A stretch of DNA of 46,112 nt from DATDAH01 sp036525535 (GCA_036525535.1 DATDAH010000187.1:1-46112); one strand, 5' to 3'. Numbered from the stretch's first letter, positions 17,478 to 25,906 are shown. The notes: generated by a model from the letters alone, not told the origin. Numbers and translations are program-made.

Positions 17478-19268
17478 ATGCGATCCACTCAGGCAACGAT
17501 GACCCCGGTCGGGTCGTCCCCGGAGGCGGTAACCCCCCGTCCGACGCGTCCCGCCTACCGCCGCCGGACCCGGCTCAAGGGCGAGCGGGGCTACGTCCTC
17601 ATCATGTCGGCCCTGCTCATGCTGCCACTGCTGGCGTTCGCCGGCTTCGCCATCGACGTGGGTGCCTGGTACGTGCACGCCAACCGCATGCAGCGCGCCG
17701 CCGACGCCGCCGCCCTGGCCGGCGTGGTCTGGATGCCCAACGACGAGCGGGCCGAGACGGTCGCCCTGGACACGGCCAAGGCCAACGGCTTCGACGACGC
17801 CGCGGCCGACATCACCGTCACGGTCACCCCGGTCGGCAGCCGTCGCCTGCGGGTCCGCATCACCGACACCGACTCCCCGATGTACCTGTCCAGCATCTTC
17901 CTCAACCAGGTCGACATCAGGCGACAGTCCTTGGCCGAGTACGTCCAGAGCGTCCCGATGGGGAGCCCCGACAACACCGTGGGCAACGATCCCACCCGGT
18001 GGACCACCCCCGGCTACACGCCCCCCTACTACTGGCTCAACACCTCCGGCCCGAACGGTCGGAAGGCCAACGGCGACCGGCACACGGCCGGCGTCTGTGA
18101 TGCGTTCTCCGGCTGTTCGGGCACCACCAACCTCGAGTACAGCGACGACGGCTACCTCTACCGGCTGAACGTCGACGTGCGGCCCGCCAGCGGGGACCTG
18201 CACGTCCAGGTCTACGACCCGGCGTTCTTCTACACGGGCGACACCTGCAACACCGCTGCTCTCCTCGACCCGGCTGACGTCGCGACGTCGCCCACCTACA
18301 CCCAACAGGTCAACACGCTCGTCGCCCAAGGCCACCCGGAAGCCGCCACGGTGCCGAGGCGCTACGACCGCGGCAACACGCAGTGGTGCCCAGGCGACCA
18401 GGACATCAACGGTCGGACCGTCACGACCAGCTACGTCGTGCGGGCGCCGGACGGCACGCCCTTCGACAACCTCGACAACCCGATCGTCTGCGGCATCACC
18501 TTCGACGACTACAGCGAGGAGGTCTATCCCCTCCTGAACCAGGCTGACGGGTACAAGGACGGGCCGATCGGGCGCGAGAACATGGCCTTCGACGACCACT
18601 TCCGCCAGTGGACCGACGTGTGCACCATTCCCTGGAACAGCATCGCGATCGGTGACTACATCCTGCAGGTCCGCACGAACGCGGATCTCTCGGCGCCGCC
18701 GTCCAGCCTCGGCAACGCCGCCACCGGCGTCACCGACGGTGGGTACAACCGGTATGCGCTCCGAGCGGGGTTCGGCGCGGCAGGGTCCGCCGGGTTCGCC
18801 ACGGGCCTGAACGTCTTCGCCGACGGACGGCTGCCCATCTACGTGAACCAGAGCGTCGGTGGCCTGGCCACGAACTTCTACCTGGCCCGGGTCGTCCCCG
18901 AGTACGCCGGTCAGATCCTGGAGCTCGAGTTCTTCGACGTGGCCGACGGATCCAACGGCACGCTCACGGTCACCCCACCGGGGGACATGACCGGGAGCGG
19001 GGTCACCGGGTGCACCTTCATCCGGGATGCCGCGCCCCCGACGGTCACGACGTCGACGACCTGTACGAGCCCGACACTGGATTCGGCCAACTACAACGGC
19101 CGGGTCGTCACCGTGCAGATCCCGCTGCCGGACGACTACAGCTGTGACGCCGGCTCCGACCTCGGGTGCTGGTTCCGGGTCAACCTGGACTTCGCCGGCG
19201 GTACCCCCACGGACACCACCACGTGGTCGGCCCGGGTCCGAGGCGATCCCGTCCGCCTGGTGGAGTGA
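17478..19268 (+). CDS. TadG-like secreted/pilus-assembly protein
   Basis: 596 aa. After a basic leader (~1-37) comes ERGYVLIMSALLMLPLLAF, a single membrane segment (~39-60), then VDVGAWYVHANRMQRAADAAALAG in slightly altered form (IDVGAWYV), the hallmark of the TadG N-terminal (Tad-like Flp pilus) domain. The remaining ~500 residues are predicted to be outside the membrane and are rich in Asp, Thr, Gly and Asn, with scattered cysteines (for example GVCDAFSGCSG, DTCNTA, DYSCDAGSDLGCWF) that could form disulfides; I recognise no enzyme domain. It begins the pilus-like cluster, with the first TadE-like gene 105 nt downstream. Confidence 0.75.
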   Translation: MRSTQATMTPVGSSPEAVTPRPTRPAYRRRTRLKGERGYVLIMSALLMLPLLAFAGFAIDVGAWYVHANRMQRAADAAALAGVVWMPNDERAETVALDTAKANGFDDAAADITVTVTPVGSRRLRVRITDTDSPMYLSSIFLNQVDIRRQSLAEYVQSVPMGSPDNTVGNDPTRWTTPGYTPPYYWLNTSGPNGRKANGDRHTAGVCDAFSGCSGTTNLEYSDDGYLYRLNVDVRPASGDLHVQVYDPAFFYTGDTCNTAALLDPADVATSPTYTQQVNTLVAQGHPEAATVPRRYDRGNTQWCPGDQDINGRTVTTSYVVRAPDGTPFDNLDNPIVCGITFDDYSEEVYPLLNQADGYKDGPIGRENMAFDDHFRQWTDVCTIPWNSIAIGDYILQVRTNADLSAPPSSLGNAATGVTDGGYNRYALRAGFGAAGSAGFATGLNVFADGRLPIYVNQSVGGLATNFYLARVVPEYAGQILELEFFDVADGSNGTLTVTPPGDMTGSGVTGCTFIRDAAPPTVTTSTTCTSPTLDSANYNGRVVTVQIPLPDDYSCDAGSDLGCWFRVNLDFAGGTPTDTTTWSARVRGDPVRLVE

Positions 19269-19373
19269 GGGACCGGCCTCACCTTTGCCACTCTGCGTGC
19301 CGATGAGAGTCACGTCGAGTGTTGTCACGGAACGTACGTCGATGATCGCCGAGCGTAGGAACGAGAGAAGCCG

Positions 19374-19982
19374 ATGTGGATGAGCAGAGTGCGCAAGCGC
19401 CGGGCGCAGGGCGACCGCGGCGCGGCGCTGGTGGAGGCGGCGTTCATCACGCCGGTCTTCGCGCTGCTCATCTTCGGGATGCTCGAGTTCGGCCTGACCT
19501 TCCGTGACTACCTGACGGTGGCCAACGTCTCCCGGGACAGCGCCCGCGGCGCCAGTGCCTTCGGCGACGGCCTGTACGCCGACTACAACATCATCCAGGT
19601 CGCCTTGCAGTCCTCGAAGGGCTTCCGCCCCAACGAGATCCGACGTCTGATCGTCTTCAATGCGGGCTCGGTCAGCGGCGACATCACCAACCCCAGCCAC
19701 CCGGCTCACCCCTGTCTCACGGCCACGATCGGCATCGCCGGGGTGTGCAACGTCTACGACTCCGCGGACCTCGCCTTGGCCAAGTCCTCGTTCGGGTGCC
19801 AGACGACCCAGGATCTCGATCGCTTCTGGTGCCCCTCGGGCCGAGAGACCAGCGCCTCGGGGCCACCGGACTACGTCGGCGTCTACGTCCAGGCCCGCCA
19901 TGACTTCATCACCGGGCTGTTCGGTCCGGGCATGTACCTGACCGATGTGCTCGTGATGCGCATCGAGCCCCAGGAGTTCTGA
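19374..19982 (+). CDS. TadE-like pseudopilin 1
   Basis: 202 aa. A basic leader ends in DRG, then AALVEAAFITPVFALLIFGM with Glu at the fifth residue after the Gly (E21), the class III/type IV pilin signal pattern of TadE proteins. One membrane helix and a ~160-residue extracytoplasmic domain follow. That domain contains GVCNVYDSADL, DRFWCPSG, DYVGVYVQ and LVMRIEP, all shared with the next gene, so the two are tandem duplicates. GAGAG (19363-19367) supports the ATG at 19374; an ATG at 19380 is also possible. The stop overlaps the next start (TGATG). Confidence 0.78.
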   Translation: MWMSRVRKRRAQGDRGAALVEAAFITPVFALLIFGMLEFGLTFRDYLTVANVSRDSARGASAFGDGLYADYNIIQVALQSSKGFRPNEIRRLIVFNAGSVSGDITNPSHPAHPCLTATIGIAGVCNVYDSADLALAKSSFGCQTTQDLDRFWCPSGRETSASGPPDYVGVYVQARHDFITGLFGPGMYLTDVLVMRIEPQEF

Positions 19983-20605
19983 TGCGCCTCGTCTCCCGCC
20001 TCCGCCGTCGTCTCCGGGACGAGAACGGTGACCGCCAGCGGGGCGCCGCCCTGGTCGAGTTCGTCCTGATCGCGCCGGTCCTGGTGCTGATCACGGCCGC
20101 CATCTTCGAGTACGGCCTCGCCTTCCGCGACTCGATGACCCTTTCCAACTCCCTGCGCTCCGGCGCCCGGGTCGGCAGCAACGCCGGCCGGGAGCGCCAG
20201 GCCGACTACACGATCCTGAAGTCGGTCGAGGCGGCGATGACCGAGGTCCCGAACTCCCACATCGTCCGGCTCATCGTCTACAAGGCGACGACGGCCGACT
20301 CGGCGGTGCCCGCCTCCTGCCTGGCGGTGTCGGGCAGCGGCGGCGTCAACGGCGTCTGCAACGTCTACCTGGCCTCGGACCTGGCTCGCCCCCTGTCGGA
20401 CTACGGGGGCACGACCTCCTGTTCGGGCACCGCGCCGGACCGCTACTGGTGCCCGACCACACGCCAGAACAGCCAGGCCCTCGGCGCCGACTACCTCGGT
20501 GTCTGGATGGAGATCCGGTACACGTACGTGACCCACGTGCTCCCGGGCACCGGCATCACGATCCGGGACCGGGCCGTGATGCGCCTCGAGCCGAGGCTGA
20601 CCTGA
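19982..20605 (+). CDS. TadE-like pseudopilin 2
   Basis: 207 aa paralog of the gene before it. The leader RLRRRLRDENGDRQRG precedes AALVEFVLIAPVLVLITAAI, with the Glu at position +5 after Gly21. The outer domain repeats GVCNVYLASDL, DRYWCPTT, DYLGVWME and AVMRLEP. TadE-type minor pilins are needed for Flp pilus assembly in Tad systems; here no TadA ATPase, TadB/C platform or prepilin peptidase is in the window, so they would have to be supplied from elsewhere. Start and stop both overlap neighbours by 1 nt (TGATG), so translation of the three genes should be coupled. Confidence 0.78.
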   Translation: MRLVSRLRRRLRDENGDRQRGAALVEFVLIAPVLVLITAAIFEYGLAFRDSMTLSNSLRSGARVGSNAGRERQADYTILKSVEAAMTEVPNSHIVRLIVYKATTADSAVPASCLAVSGSGGVNGVCNVYLASDLARPLSDYGGTTSCSGTAPDRYWCPTTRQNSQALGADYLGVWMEIRYTYVTHVLPGTGITIRDRAVMRLEPRLT

Positions 20606-21324
20606 TGCGCCGTCACGAATTGCTCCAGCCCGGCCGCCGCCGTGCCGATGACCCGTCCATGGGCGACGGGACGCGGGGTAGGGGTACGGCCAGGGCGAAG
20701 GAGCGCGGCGCCACGCTGGTCGAGTACGCCCTGATCATCTCGGTCTTCGTCTTCGGCTCCATGGGGGCCATCCAGCGGCTGGACGACAAGTCGGGCGACT
20801 ACTACGAGAACGCCAGCAACGACATCGGCGAGCTCCCGCAGACGGGGATCGACCCCGACGAACCCGGCCCGACGTCCTCGACGACCTCGACGACCACGAC
20901 GACGACGACCACGACGACGTCGACGACGACCACCACGACCACGACGACGACGACCACCACGACCACCACGACCACGACGGTCCCGACCACGACGACCACC
21001 ACGATCCCGACCCGCAGCACGATCACCGAGCTGACCGACTCCTCGACGAACAACGGCACCAGCTTCAACGCCATCGCCCGGGTCCGGATCCGCCACAACA
21101 AGACCGCCGCCGCCATAAGCAACGCCACGGTCACCTTCCTCCTCACGGACAGCCAGGGGTCGACCACGACCAAGCAGTGCACGACGGACAGCACCGGGCG
21201 CTGCAGCACCATCGCCTGGAGCCGCAGCGACAGCCGCTCGCCCGTCACCGCCCGGGTCACCGGTGTCACCGCCAGCCCGACGTGGGACGGCGTGCAAGCC
21301 TCGGTCCTGCTCCGCAACCCCTGA
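20605..21324 (+). CDS. Pilin-like protein with a poly-Thr stalk and C-terminal Ig-like domain
   Basis: 239 aa. Residues 33-56 give a Flp-pilin signal and helix: ERG then ATLVEYALIISVFVFGSM, with cleavage expected after Gly35 and Glu at +5. After a short spacer comes a run of about 55 residues that is almost only Thr with a few Ser, Val, Ile and Pro (~90-145). The last ~95 residues look like a beta-sandwich bacterial Ig-like domain (FNAIARVRIRHNK, ATVTFLLTDSQG, CTTDSTGRC with a likely disulfide, and VTARVTG). Normal Flp pilins are under ~80 aa and end soon after the helix, so the stalk and tip domain are unusual. It could be a modified pilin subunit or a membrane-anchored surface protein. It is coupled to the TadE-like gene (TGATG). 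Confidence 0.7.
   Translation: MRRHELLQPGRRRADDPSMGDGTRGRGTARAKERGATLVEYALIISVFVFGSMGAIQRLDDKSGDYYENASNDIGELPQTGIDPDEPGPTSSTTSTTTTTTTTTTSTTTTTTTTTTTTTTTTTTTVPTTTTTTIPTRSTITELTDSSTNNGTSFNAIARVRIRHNKTAAAISNATVTFLLTDSQGSTTTKQCTTDSTGRCSTIAWSRSDSRSPVTARVTGVTASPTWDGVQASVLLRNP
20870..21012 (+). repeat. ACG/ACC Thr-codon microsatellite within the pilin-like gene
   Basis: A low-complexity run of alternating acg and acc codons (with a few tcg) encodes the Thr stalk. Slippage here would change stalk length by whole codons or shift the frame, so length may vary between strains. It is not a CRISPR or an intergenic repeat. Confidence 0.8.
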
Positions 21325-21329
21325 TCGGC

Positions 21330-21347
21330 CCGGCCGCTGATGGCCGG
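21330..21347 (+). terminator. Possible terminator hairpin after the pilus-like cluster
   Basis: CCGGCC (21330-21335) and GGCCGG (21342-21347) form a 6-bp GC stem with a 6-nt loop, 5 nt after the stop codon. There is no T tract, so intrinsic termination would be weak. Confidence 0.3.
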
Positions 21348-21360
21348 TGGGTCCGCTCGG

Positions 21361-21395
21361 TAGGCTCTCGCCGCACGCGGACCCGACGAGGGGAG
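21361..21395 (+). promoter_or_regulatory. Probable -10 and ribosome binding site of purA
   Basis: TAGGCT (21361-21366) matches the recurring -10 pattern. GAGGGGAG (21388-21395) is a strong ribosome binding site 5 nt before the GTG at 21401, which fixes the start and excludes an upstream in-frame ATG at 21347. Confidence 0.45.
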
Positions 21396-21400
21396 ACACC

Positions 21401-22687
21401 GTGCCCGCGACCGTCGTCGTCGGCACTCAGTGGGGCGACGAGGGCAAGGGGAAGTTCACCGATCTCGTCGCCAAGGAGATGCAGCTCGTCGTCCGCTACC
21501 AGGGCGGTCACAACGCCGGCCACACGCTCGTGGTCGACGGCGACAGCTTCGCCCTCCAGCTGGTGCCCTCGGGTGTCCTCTACGACCACATCACGCCGAT
21601 CATCGGCAACGGCGTCGTCGTCGACCCCCGGGTCCTCATCACGGAGCTGGACATGCTCGAGTCCCGCGGCGTGGACACCAGCCGGCTCGTGCTCTCGGGC
21701 AACGCCCACCTGATCCTGCCCTACCACCAGGCCATCGACGTGATGATCGAGCGCCACCTGGGCAAGAACAAGCTGGGCACCACCAAGCGAGGGATCGGCC
21801 CGGCGTACGCCGACAAGGCGGCCCGCATCGGCATCCGGGTCCAGGACCTGCTCGACCCCAAGATCTTCCGCGAGAAGCTCGAGGTGGCCCTGCGGGAGAA
21901 GAACCCGCTGTTGGCCAAGGTCTACAACCAGCTCGGCTTCGACGCCGATGTCATCGTGGAGGAGTACGTCGGGCGGTGCCTCCCCCAGTTGGAGCACCAC
22001 ATCGGCGACGCCATCGGCCTCGTCCACCAGGCCCTCGACGCCGGCCAGCACGTCCTACTGGAAGGGGCTCAGGCCACCTTCCTGGACCTCGACCACGGCA
22101 CCTATCCCTTCGTGACGTCGTCCAACCCGGTGGCCGGCGGGGCCTGTACCGGTGCCGGCGTCGGCCCCCTCCACATCAACCGGGTCATCGGGATCGCCAA
22201 GGCCTACGTCACCCGGGTCGGCTCCGGGCCCTTCGTCACCGAGTTGCCCGAGGGCGATCCCATCGGCGACCTGCTGGTCGAGCTCGGCCACGAGTACGGG
22301 ACCAACACCGGTCGTCGCCGGCGACCGGGCTGGCTGGACGCGGTCATGCTCCGCCACGCGGTGCGCCTGAACTCCCTGTCCGAACTGGCCCTCACCAAGC
22401 TGGACATCTTCGACACCCTGGACACGGTCAAGGTCTGTGTGGCCTACGACGTCGACGGTGAGCGCCGCGAGCAGCTGCCGTACCACCAGAGCGAGCTGTT
22501 CCACGCCACGCCCGTCTACGAGGAGCTCCCGGGCTGGCGCGAGGACCTGAGCGAGGCCACCGAGCTGCACGACCTGCCGGCGAAGGCCCAGGAATACCTG
22601 ACGTTCCTGGAAGAGCAGATCGGTGTGCCCATCCGGCTGGTCGGCGTCGGCCCCGGGCGGACCCAGTTCGTGCAGCGCGTCCCGTGA
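21401..22687 (+). CDS. purA: Adenylosuccinate synthetase
   Basis: 428 aa, standard length. It joins IMP and aspartate with GTP to form adenylosuccinate, the first step from IMP to AMP. The N-terminal P-loop region TQWGDEGKGKFTD contains the catalytic Asp13. GGHNAGHTLVV carries the catalytic His, and GTTKRGIGPAYADKAAR, EGAQATFLDLDHGTYPFVTSS and NSLSELALTKLD complete the signatures. The GTG start follows a GAGGGGAG. purD begins 10 nt after its stop, so purA probably leads a purA-purD-purE unit. Confidence 0.97.
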   Translation: MPATVVVGTQWGDEGKGKFTDLVAKEMQLVVRYQGGHNAGHTLVVDGDSFALQLVPSGVLYDHITPIIGNGVVVDPRVLITELDMLESRGVDTSRLVLSGNAHLILPYHQAIDVMIERHLGKNKLGTTKRGIGPAYADKAARIGIRVQDLLDPKIFREKLEVALREKNPLLAKVYNQLGFDADVIVEEYVGRCLPQLEHHIGDAIGLVHQALDAGQHVLLEGAQATFLDLDHGTYPFVTSSNPVAGGACTGAGVGPLHINRVIGIAKAYVTRVGSGPFVTELPEGDPIGDLLVELGHEYGTNTGRRRRPGWLDAVMLRHAVRLNSLSELALTKLDIFDTLDTVKVCVAYDVDGERREQLPYHQSELFHATPVYEELPGWREDLSEATELHDLPAKAQEYLTFLEEQIGVPIRLVGVGPGRTQFVQRVP

Positions 22688-22697
22688 GCCCGGCGGC

Positions 22698-23936
22698 GTG
22701 AGGGTCTGCGTCGTCGGCGGCGGCGGTCGCGAGCACGCCCTGGCCCACGTCCTCGCGCGTTCGGCCGACGTCGTGGTCACGCCGGGCAACCCCGCCATCC
22801 CCGGGTCGGTCACCACGCCCCCCGAGGCCATCGAGGCGGACCTGTTCGTCATCGGCCCAGAGGCCCCGTTGGTCGACGGCCTGGCTGACCGGCTCCGGGC
22901 CCAGGGCCGACTCGTCTTCGGCCCGGGCGCCGACGGGGCCCACCTGGAGGGCTCGAAGGCGTTCATGAAGGAGCTGTTGGCGTCGGCCGGGGTGCCCACG
23001 GCCGGCCACCGCGCCTTCACGGACCCCGAGCCCGCCATCGCCTATCTGCGCTCCCTGGCGGCACCGTTCGTGATCAAGACCGACGGCCTCGCCGCGGGCA
23101 AAGGGGTGCTGGTCACCGAGTCGATCGCCGAGGCCGAGGCCGACGTACGGGAGAAGCTCTCGGGCGAGTCCTTCGGGGCCGCAGGGGAGCGGGTCGTCAT
23201 CGAGGAGGGCCTCACCGGCCCCGAACTGTCGCTGCTGGTGGTGTGCGACGGGACCCGGGCGGTGCCTCTGGCCCCGGCCAAGGACTTCAAGCGCCTCGGC
23301 GACGGTGACGCCGGGCCCAACACCGGCGGCATGGGGGCCTACTCGCCGGTGCCCGGGTCCGGCCCCGAGATCGTGGACCTGGTCATGGACCGGGCGGTCG
23401 AGCCCACCCTCGCCGCCCTGCGAGCCGCCGGCGTCGACTATCGGGGGGTGCTCTACGCCGGCCTGATGCTCACGCCCGACGGGCCGAAGGTGATCGAGTA
23501 CAACGTCCGGTTCGGCGACCCCGAGGCCCAGGTCGTCCTGCCCCGCCTCGCCTCGGACCTCGCCGGCCTCTTGGCGGACGCCGCTGCCGGCGCGCTGTCG
23601 GAGGCCCCCCGGTTCGTCGCCGAGGCGGCGGTGACCGTCGTGCTGGCGGTCGAGGGCTATCCGACCGTCCCGAGGACCGGTGACCGCATCGAGGGCCTGG
23701 CCGCAGCATCAGCCCGTCCCGGCGTCATGGTGTTCGCCGCCGGGGTGGGCGCCGACGACGACGGCCACCTGGTGACCGCCGGCGGTCGGGTGCTGGACGT
23801 CACCGGCACCGCGCCGACCATCGCCGCCGCCCGCGACGTCGCCTACGCCGCCGCGGCTGAGATCCACTGGCCCGGGTGTCAGTTCCGTCGTGACATCGCC
23901 GCTTCCGCGGCGACCGCAGAAAGGAAGGTGCCGTGA
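22698..23936 (+). CDS. purD: Phosphoribosylamine-glycine ligase (GARS)
   Basis: 412 aa. It ligates glycine to phosphoribosylamine with ATP, the second step of purine synthesis. The N-terminal domain opens with VCVVGGGGREHALAH. ATP-grasp motifs are FVIKTDGLAAGKGVLV, VVIEEGLTGPELSL and the family signature YNVRFGDPEAQVVLPRL, with NTGGMGAYSP before it. The GTG start places the glycine-rich loop at residue ~7, as in homologs. It is a standalone GARS rather than a fusion with AIRS or GART. The stop overlaps the purE start (GTGA). Confidence 0.96.
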   Translation: MRVCVVGGGGREHALAHVLARSADVVVTPGNPAIPGSVTTPPEAIEADLFVIGPEAPLVDGLADRLRAQGRLVFGPGADGAHLEGSKAFMKELLASAGVPTAGHRAFTDPEPAIAYLRSLAAPFVIKTDGLAAGKGVLVTESIAEAEADVREKLSGESFGAAGERVVIEEGLTGPELSLLVVCDGTRAVPLAPAKDFKRLGDGDAGPNTGGMGAYSPVPGSGPEIVDLVMDRAVEPTLAALRAAGVDYRGVLYAGLMLTPDGPKVIEYNVRFGDPEAQVVLPRLASDLAGLLADAAAGALSEAPRFVAEAAVTVVLAVEGYPTVPRTGDRIEGLAAASARPGVMVFAAGVGADDDGHLVTAGGRVLDVTGTAPTIAAARDVAYAAAAEIHWPGCQFRRDIAASAATAERKVP

Positions 23937-24382
23937 AGGTTGGCGTGTTGATGGGTTCGCCGCGAGACGGCGACAAGATGGCTCCCGCGGCCGAGACGCT
24001 CGAGCGTTTCGGCCTGGAGGCCGATGTCCGGGTCCTGTCGGCCCACCGGAACCCGGCCGAGGTGGTCGACCTGGTCTCCGGCGCTCGAGAGGCCGGCTAT
24101 GTCGCTTTCATCTGCGGGGCGGGGATGGCGGCCCACCTGGCCGGGGTCGTGGCCGCGCACACCACGCTGCCAGTGGTCGGCGTGCCGCTCTCGGGCGGTG
24201 CCCTCAACGGTGTGGACGCGCTCTACGCCACGGTCCAGATGCCCCGCGGCATCCCGGTGGCCACCGTCGCCATCGACGGATCGATGAACGCCGCCCTGCT
24301 CGTGATCGAGATGTTGGCCATCACCGACGCCGAGCTGGCGACCGAACTGGCCGACCACCGCGTGGAGATCGCCCAGGGCTGA
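23933..24382 (+). CDS. purE: N5-carboxyaminoimidazole ribonucleotide mutase
   Basis: 149 aa. Class I PurE converts N5-CAIR to CAIR. Seen are the substrate motifs VRVLSAHRNP and FICGAGMAAHLAGVVAA, and VGVPLSGGALNGVDALYATVQMP in pieces. The usual GSxSDxxxM loop reads GSPRDGDKM, so the Ser is replaced by Arg while the Asp is kept. Bacterial class I PurE needs PurK to supply its substrate; no purK is in the window. The GTG overlaps the purD stop. Confidence 0.94.
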   Translation: MKVGVLMGSPRDGDKMAPAAETLERFGLEADVRVLSAHRNPAEVVDLVSGAREAGYVAFICGAGMAAHLAGVVAAHTTLPVVGVPLSGGALNGVDALYATVQMPRGIPVATVAIDGSMNAALLVIEMLAITDAELATELADHRVEIAQG

Positions 24383-24388
24383 GCCGGC

Positions 24389-25906
24389 TCAGTCGTCCTT
24401 GTCGGTACGGAGGGCGGCGATGCGGGCCAGCATGGCCTTGGCGTCGGCGGGCCTGGTCCCTTCGGTGGTGCCCGCAGGGATGCGCGTCGGCGTCGGCGGG
24501 CGAATGGCCGAGGCGGGGATGGCGGCCAGGTCCTGCCGGCTCGGCGCGGGCGAGGTCGGCATGGGGGAGAACGCGTCTGACGGTGCCTCGTACGGTCCGG
24601 GCGGGGTCACCATCGTCGGCACCGATTCGGGGTGGGCAGGGATCGGCGCGGCGGCGGGGATGGACTCGAGCTGGGGGAGGGCGTCGAAGCCGTCGTTCGG
24701 CGCAGCCGGCGGCGGGAGCGGGTCGAAGGCCGTGGGCTCGGCGGACAGGAGCGGGGCAAAGGGGTCGTGCCCGGCCTCGGGGAGGGGATCGAAGCTGTAG
24801 CTCGCGGCCGGGGGAGGCGGCGGTAGGGGATCGAAGGCCGTGGGCTCGGGCCGTGGGAAGGTCTCATTTCCCATGCCGAAGCTGGTCGGCGGCTCCGTGG
24901 TCGTCGGGGCCGGGGTGCCGAAGGCCGAAGGCGGGAGGTCGGGGGCCGGGTCGAAGGCGACGGGCGAGCTCGAGAGGCCTGCGGGCTCGGAGGCGGGGGC
25001 CTCGAAGGGGGTGTCTTCGAAGGCGCCAGGCTCGAACGGGGTGGCCTCGAAGGGCGTGGCCTCGAACGGGGAGCCCTCGAGCGGCTTCACCTCGAAGGAC
25101 TCGAGTGGCGTCGAGCCGAACGGACTCGGCACGAAGGGTGTGGTCTCGTTGGCGGGCGGGGGGTGGGGGTCGTTGGTTGGCGGCTCGAACGAGTTGGGCA
25201 CGAAGGGTGTGGTCTCGTTGGCGGGCGGGGGGTAGGGGTCGCTCGCCGTTGGAGGGGGCGGGTCGAGCGGGGCCGCGGGGAGGGGAGCCGGTTCCGGGAT
25301 CGCGACCGGGACCTGGTCGGTCGGCGGTGCCCAGCCGGTCGCCTCGGCAGGGAGGTTCAACGCGGGATCGGGACCGACCCCGAAGGCCGCCAGGTCGGCC
25401 GGCCCCTCGTCTGTTCTCGGCCCGGGTGCTCCGACGTCGCTGACCTCCGGAGAGGCGACCTCGGCCCGCCAGCCGGTGCCGGACGGTCCTGGCGGCGCAA
25501 GGTTCACGCCGGCCGGTGGCGTCGGTGTCTCGGGCTCGGGCGGCGGCAGGCGCAGCGCTTCCCGCTCGGCGGCAGCTTGGGCCTCGACCGCGGTTTCGTC
25601 GACGGCGGAGTCGGCTTCGTCCATTCTCTGCCAGGTGCCCACCCCGTCGGGCGGCGGGCTGGCGAGGTCCCGCTTGCGGGCCTTGCGCCATTCCTTCAGC
25701 CGTTGCTTGGTCTCTTTGGGCACCGCGACGGTCGGATTGCGGGCCGACTTGCGCACGCCTGCCGCCGTCACCGCGCAGGGGACGCAGTAGGGGGGCTTGA
25801 CCGGACCGAACGGGTACACGAGGCAGTCCGCGCAGAACGGGCCGCCGCAACTGCGGCACAGGCCTTCGGCGGCCTCGTAGGGGTGCACTTGGCAGATGTG
25901 TGCCAC
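24389..25906 (-). CDS. Zinc-binding (B-box-like) protein with a long proline-rich region
   Basis: 505 aa, function unknown. The first ~45 residues hold Cys/His pairs (ICQVH, CRSCGGPFCADC, YCVPC) spaced as in B-box-type zinc fingers. A basic stretch follows (ETKQRLKEWRKARKRDL). Residues ~110-480 are Pro, Glu, Phe, Thr-rich and probably disordered, with internal repeats such as PPPANETTPFVP twice, FEATP twice and FDPLPPP twice. A short helical end (ADAKAMLARIAALRTDKDD) closes it. No membrane segment is evident. The start is a GTG at 25906 beside a GAGAGGGG. It runs against the pur genes, its end 6 nt from the purE stop and its start 63 nt from purB. Confidence 0.65.
   Translation of the reverse strand: MAHICQVHPYEAAEGLCRSCGGPFCADCLVYPFGPVKPPYCVPCAVTAAGVRKSARNPTVAVPKETKQRLKEWRKARKRDLASPPPDGVGTWQRMDEADSAVDETAVEAQAAAEREALRLPPPEPETPTPPAGVNLAPPGPSGTGWRAEVASPEVSDVGAPGPRTDEGPADLAAFGVGPDPALNLPAEATGWAPPTDQVPVAIPEPAPLPAAPLDPPPPTASDPYPPPANETTPFVPNSFEPPTNDPHPPPANETTPFVPSPFGSTPLESFEVKPLEGSPFEATPFEATPFEPGAFEDTPFEAPASEPAGLSSSPVAFDPAPDLPPSAFGTPAPTTTEPPTSFGMGNETFPRPEPTAFDPLPPPPPAASYSFDPLPEAGHDPFAPLLSAEPTAFDPLPPPAAPNDGFDALPQLESIPAAAPIPAHPESVPTMVTPPGPYEAPSDAFSPMPTSPAPSRQDLAAIPASAIRPPTPTRIPAGTTEGTRPADAKAMLARIAALRTDKDD
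25128..25242 (-). repeat. Internal near-exact repeat in the proline-rich gene
   Basis: Segments 25128-25173 and 25197-25242 (46 nt each, 69 nt apart) differ at one base. They encode the duplicated PPPANETTPFVP region, showing recent in-frame duplication inside the disordered part. Confidence 0.7.

Noticed and set aside
17382..19901. 839-codon minus-strand open frame opposite the TadG-like gene
   Set aside because: Composition is that of a codon-bias shadow; the plus-strand frame has clear TadG/TadE signals and a plausible ribosome binding site.
20870..21012. Regular short-period repeat considered as a CRISPR or tandem-repeat locus
   Set aside because: It is a run of Thr codons in an open frame with no spacers.
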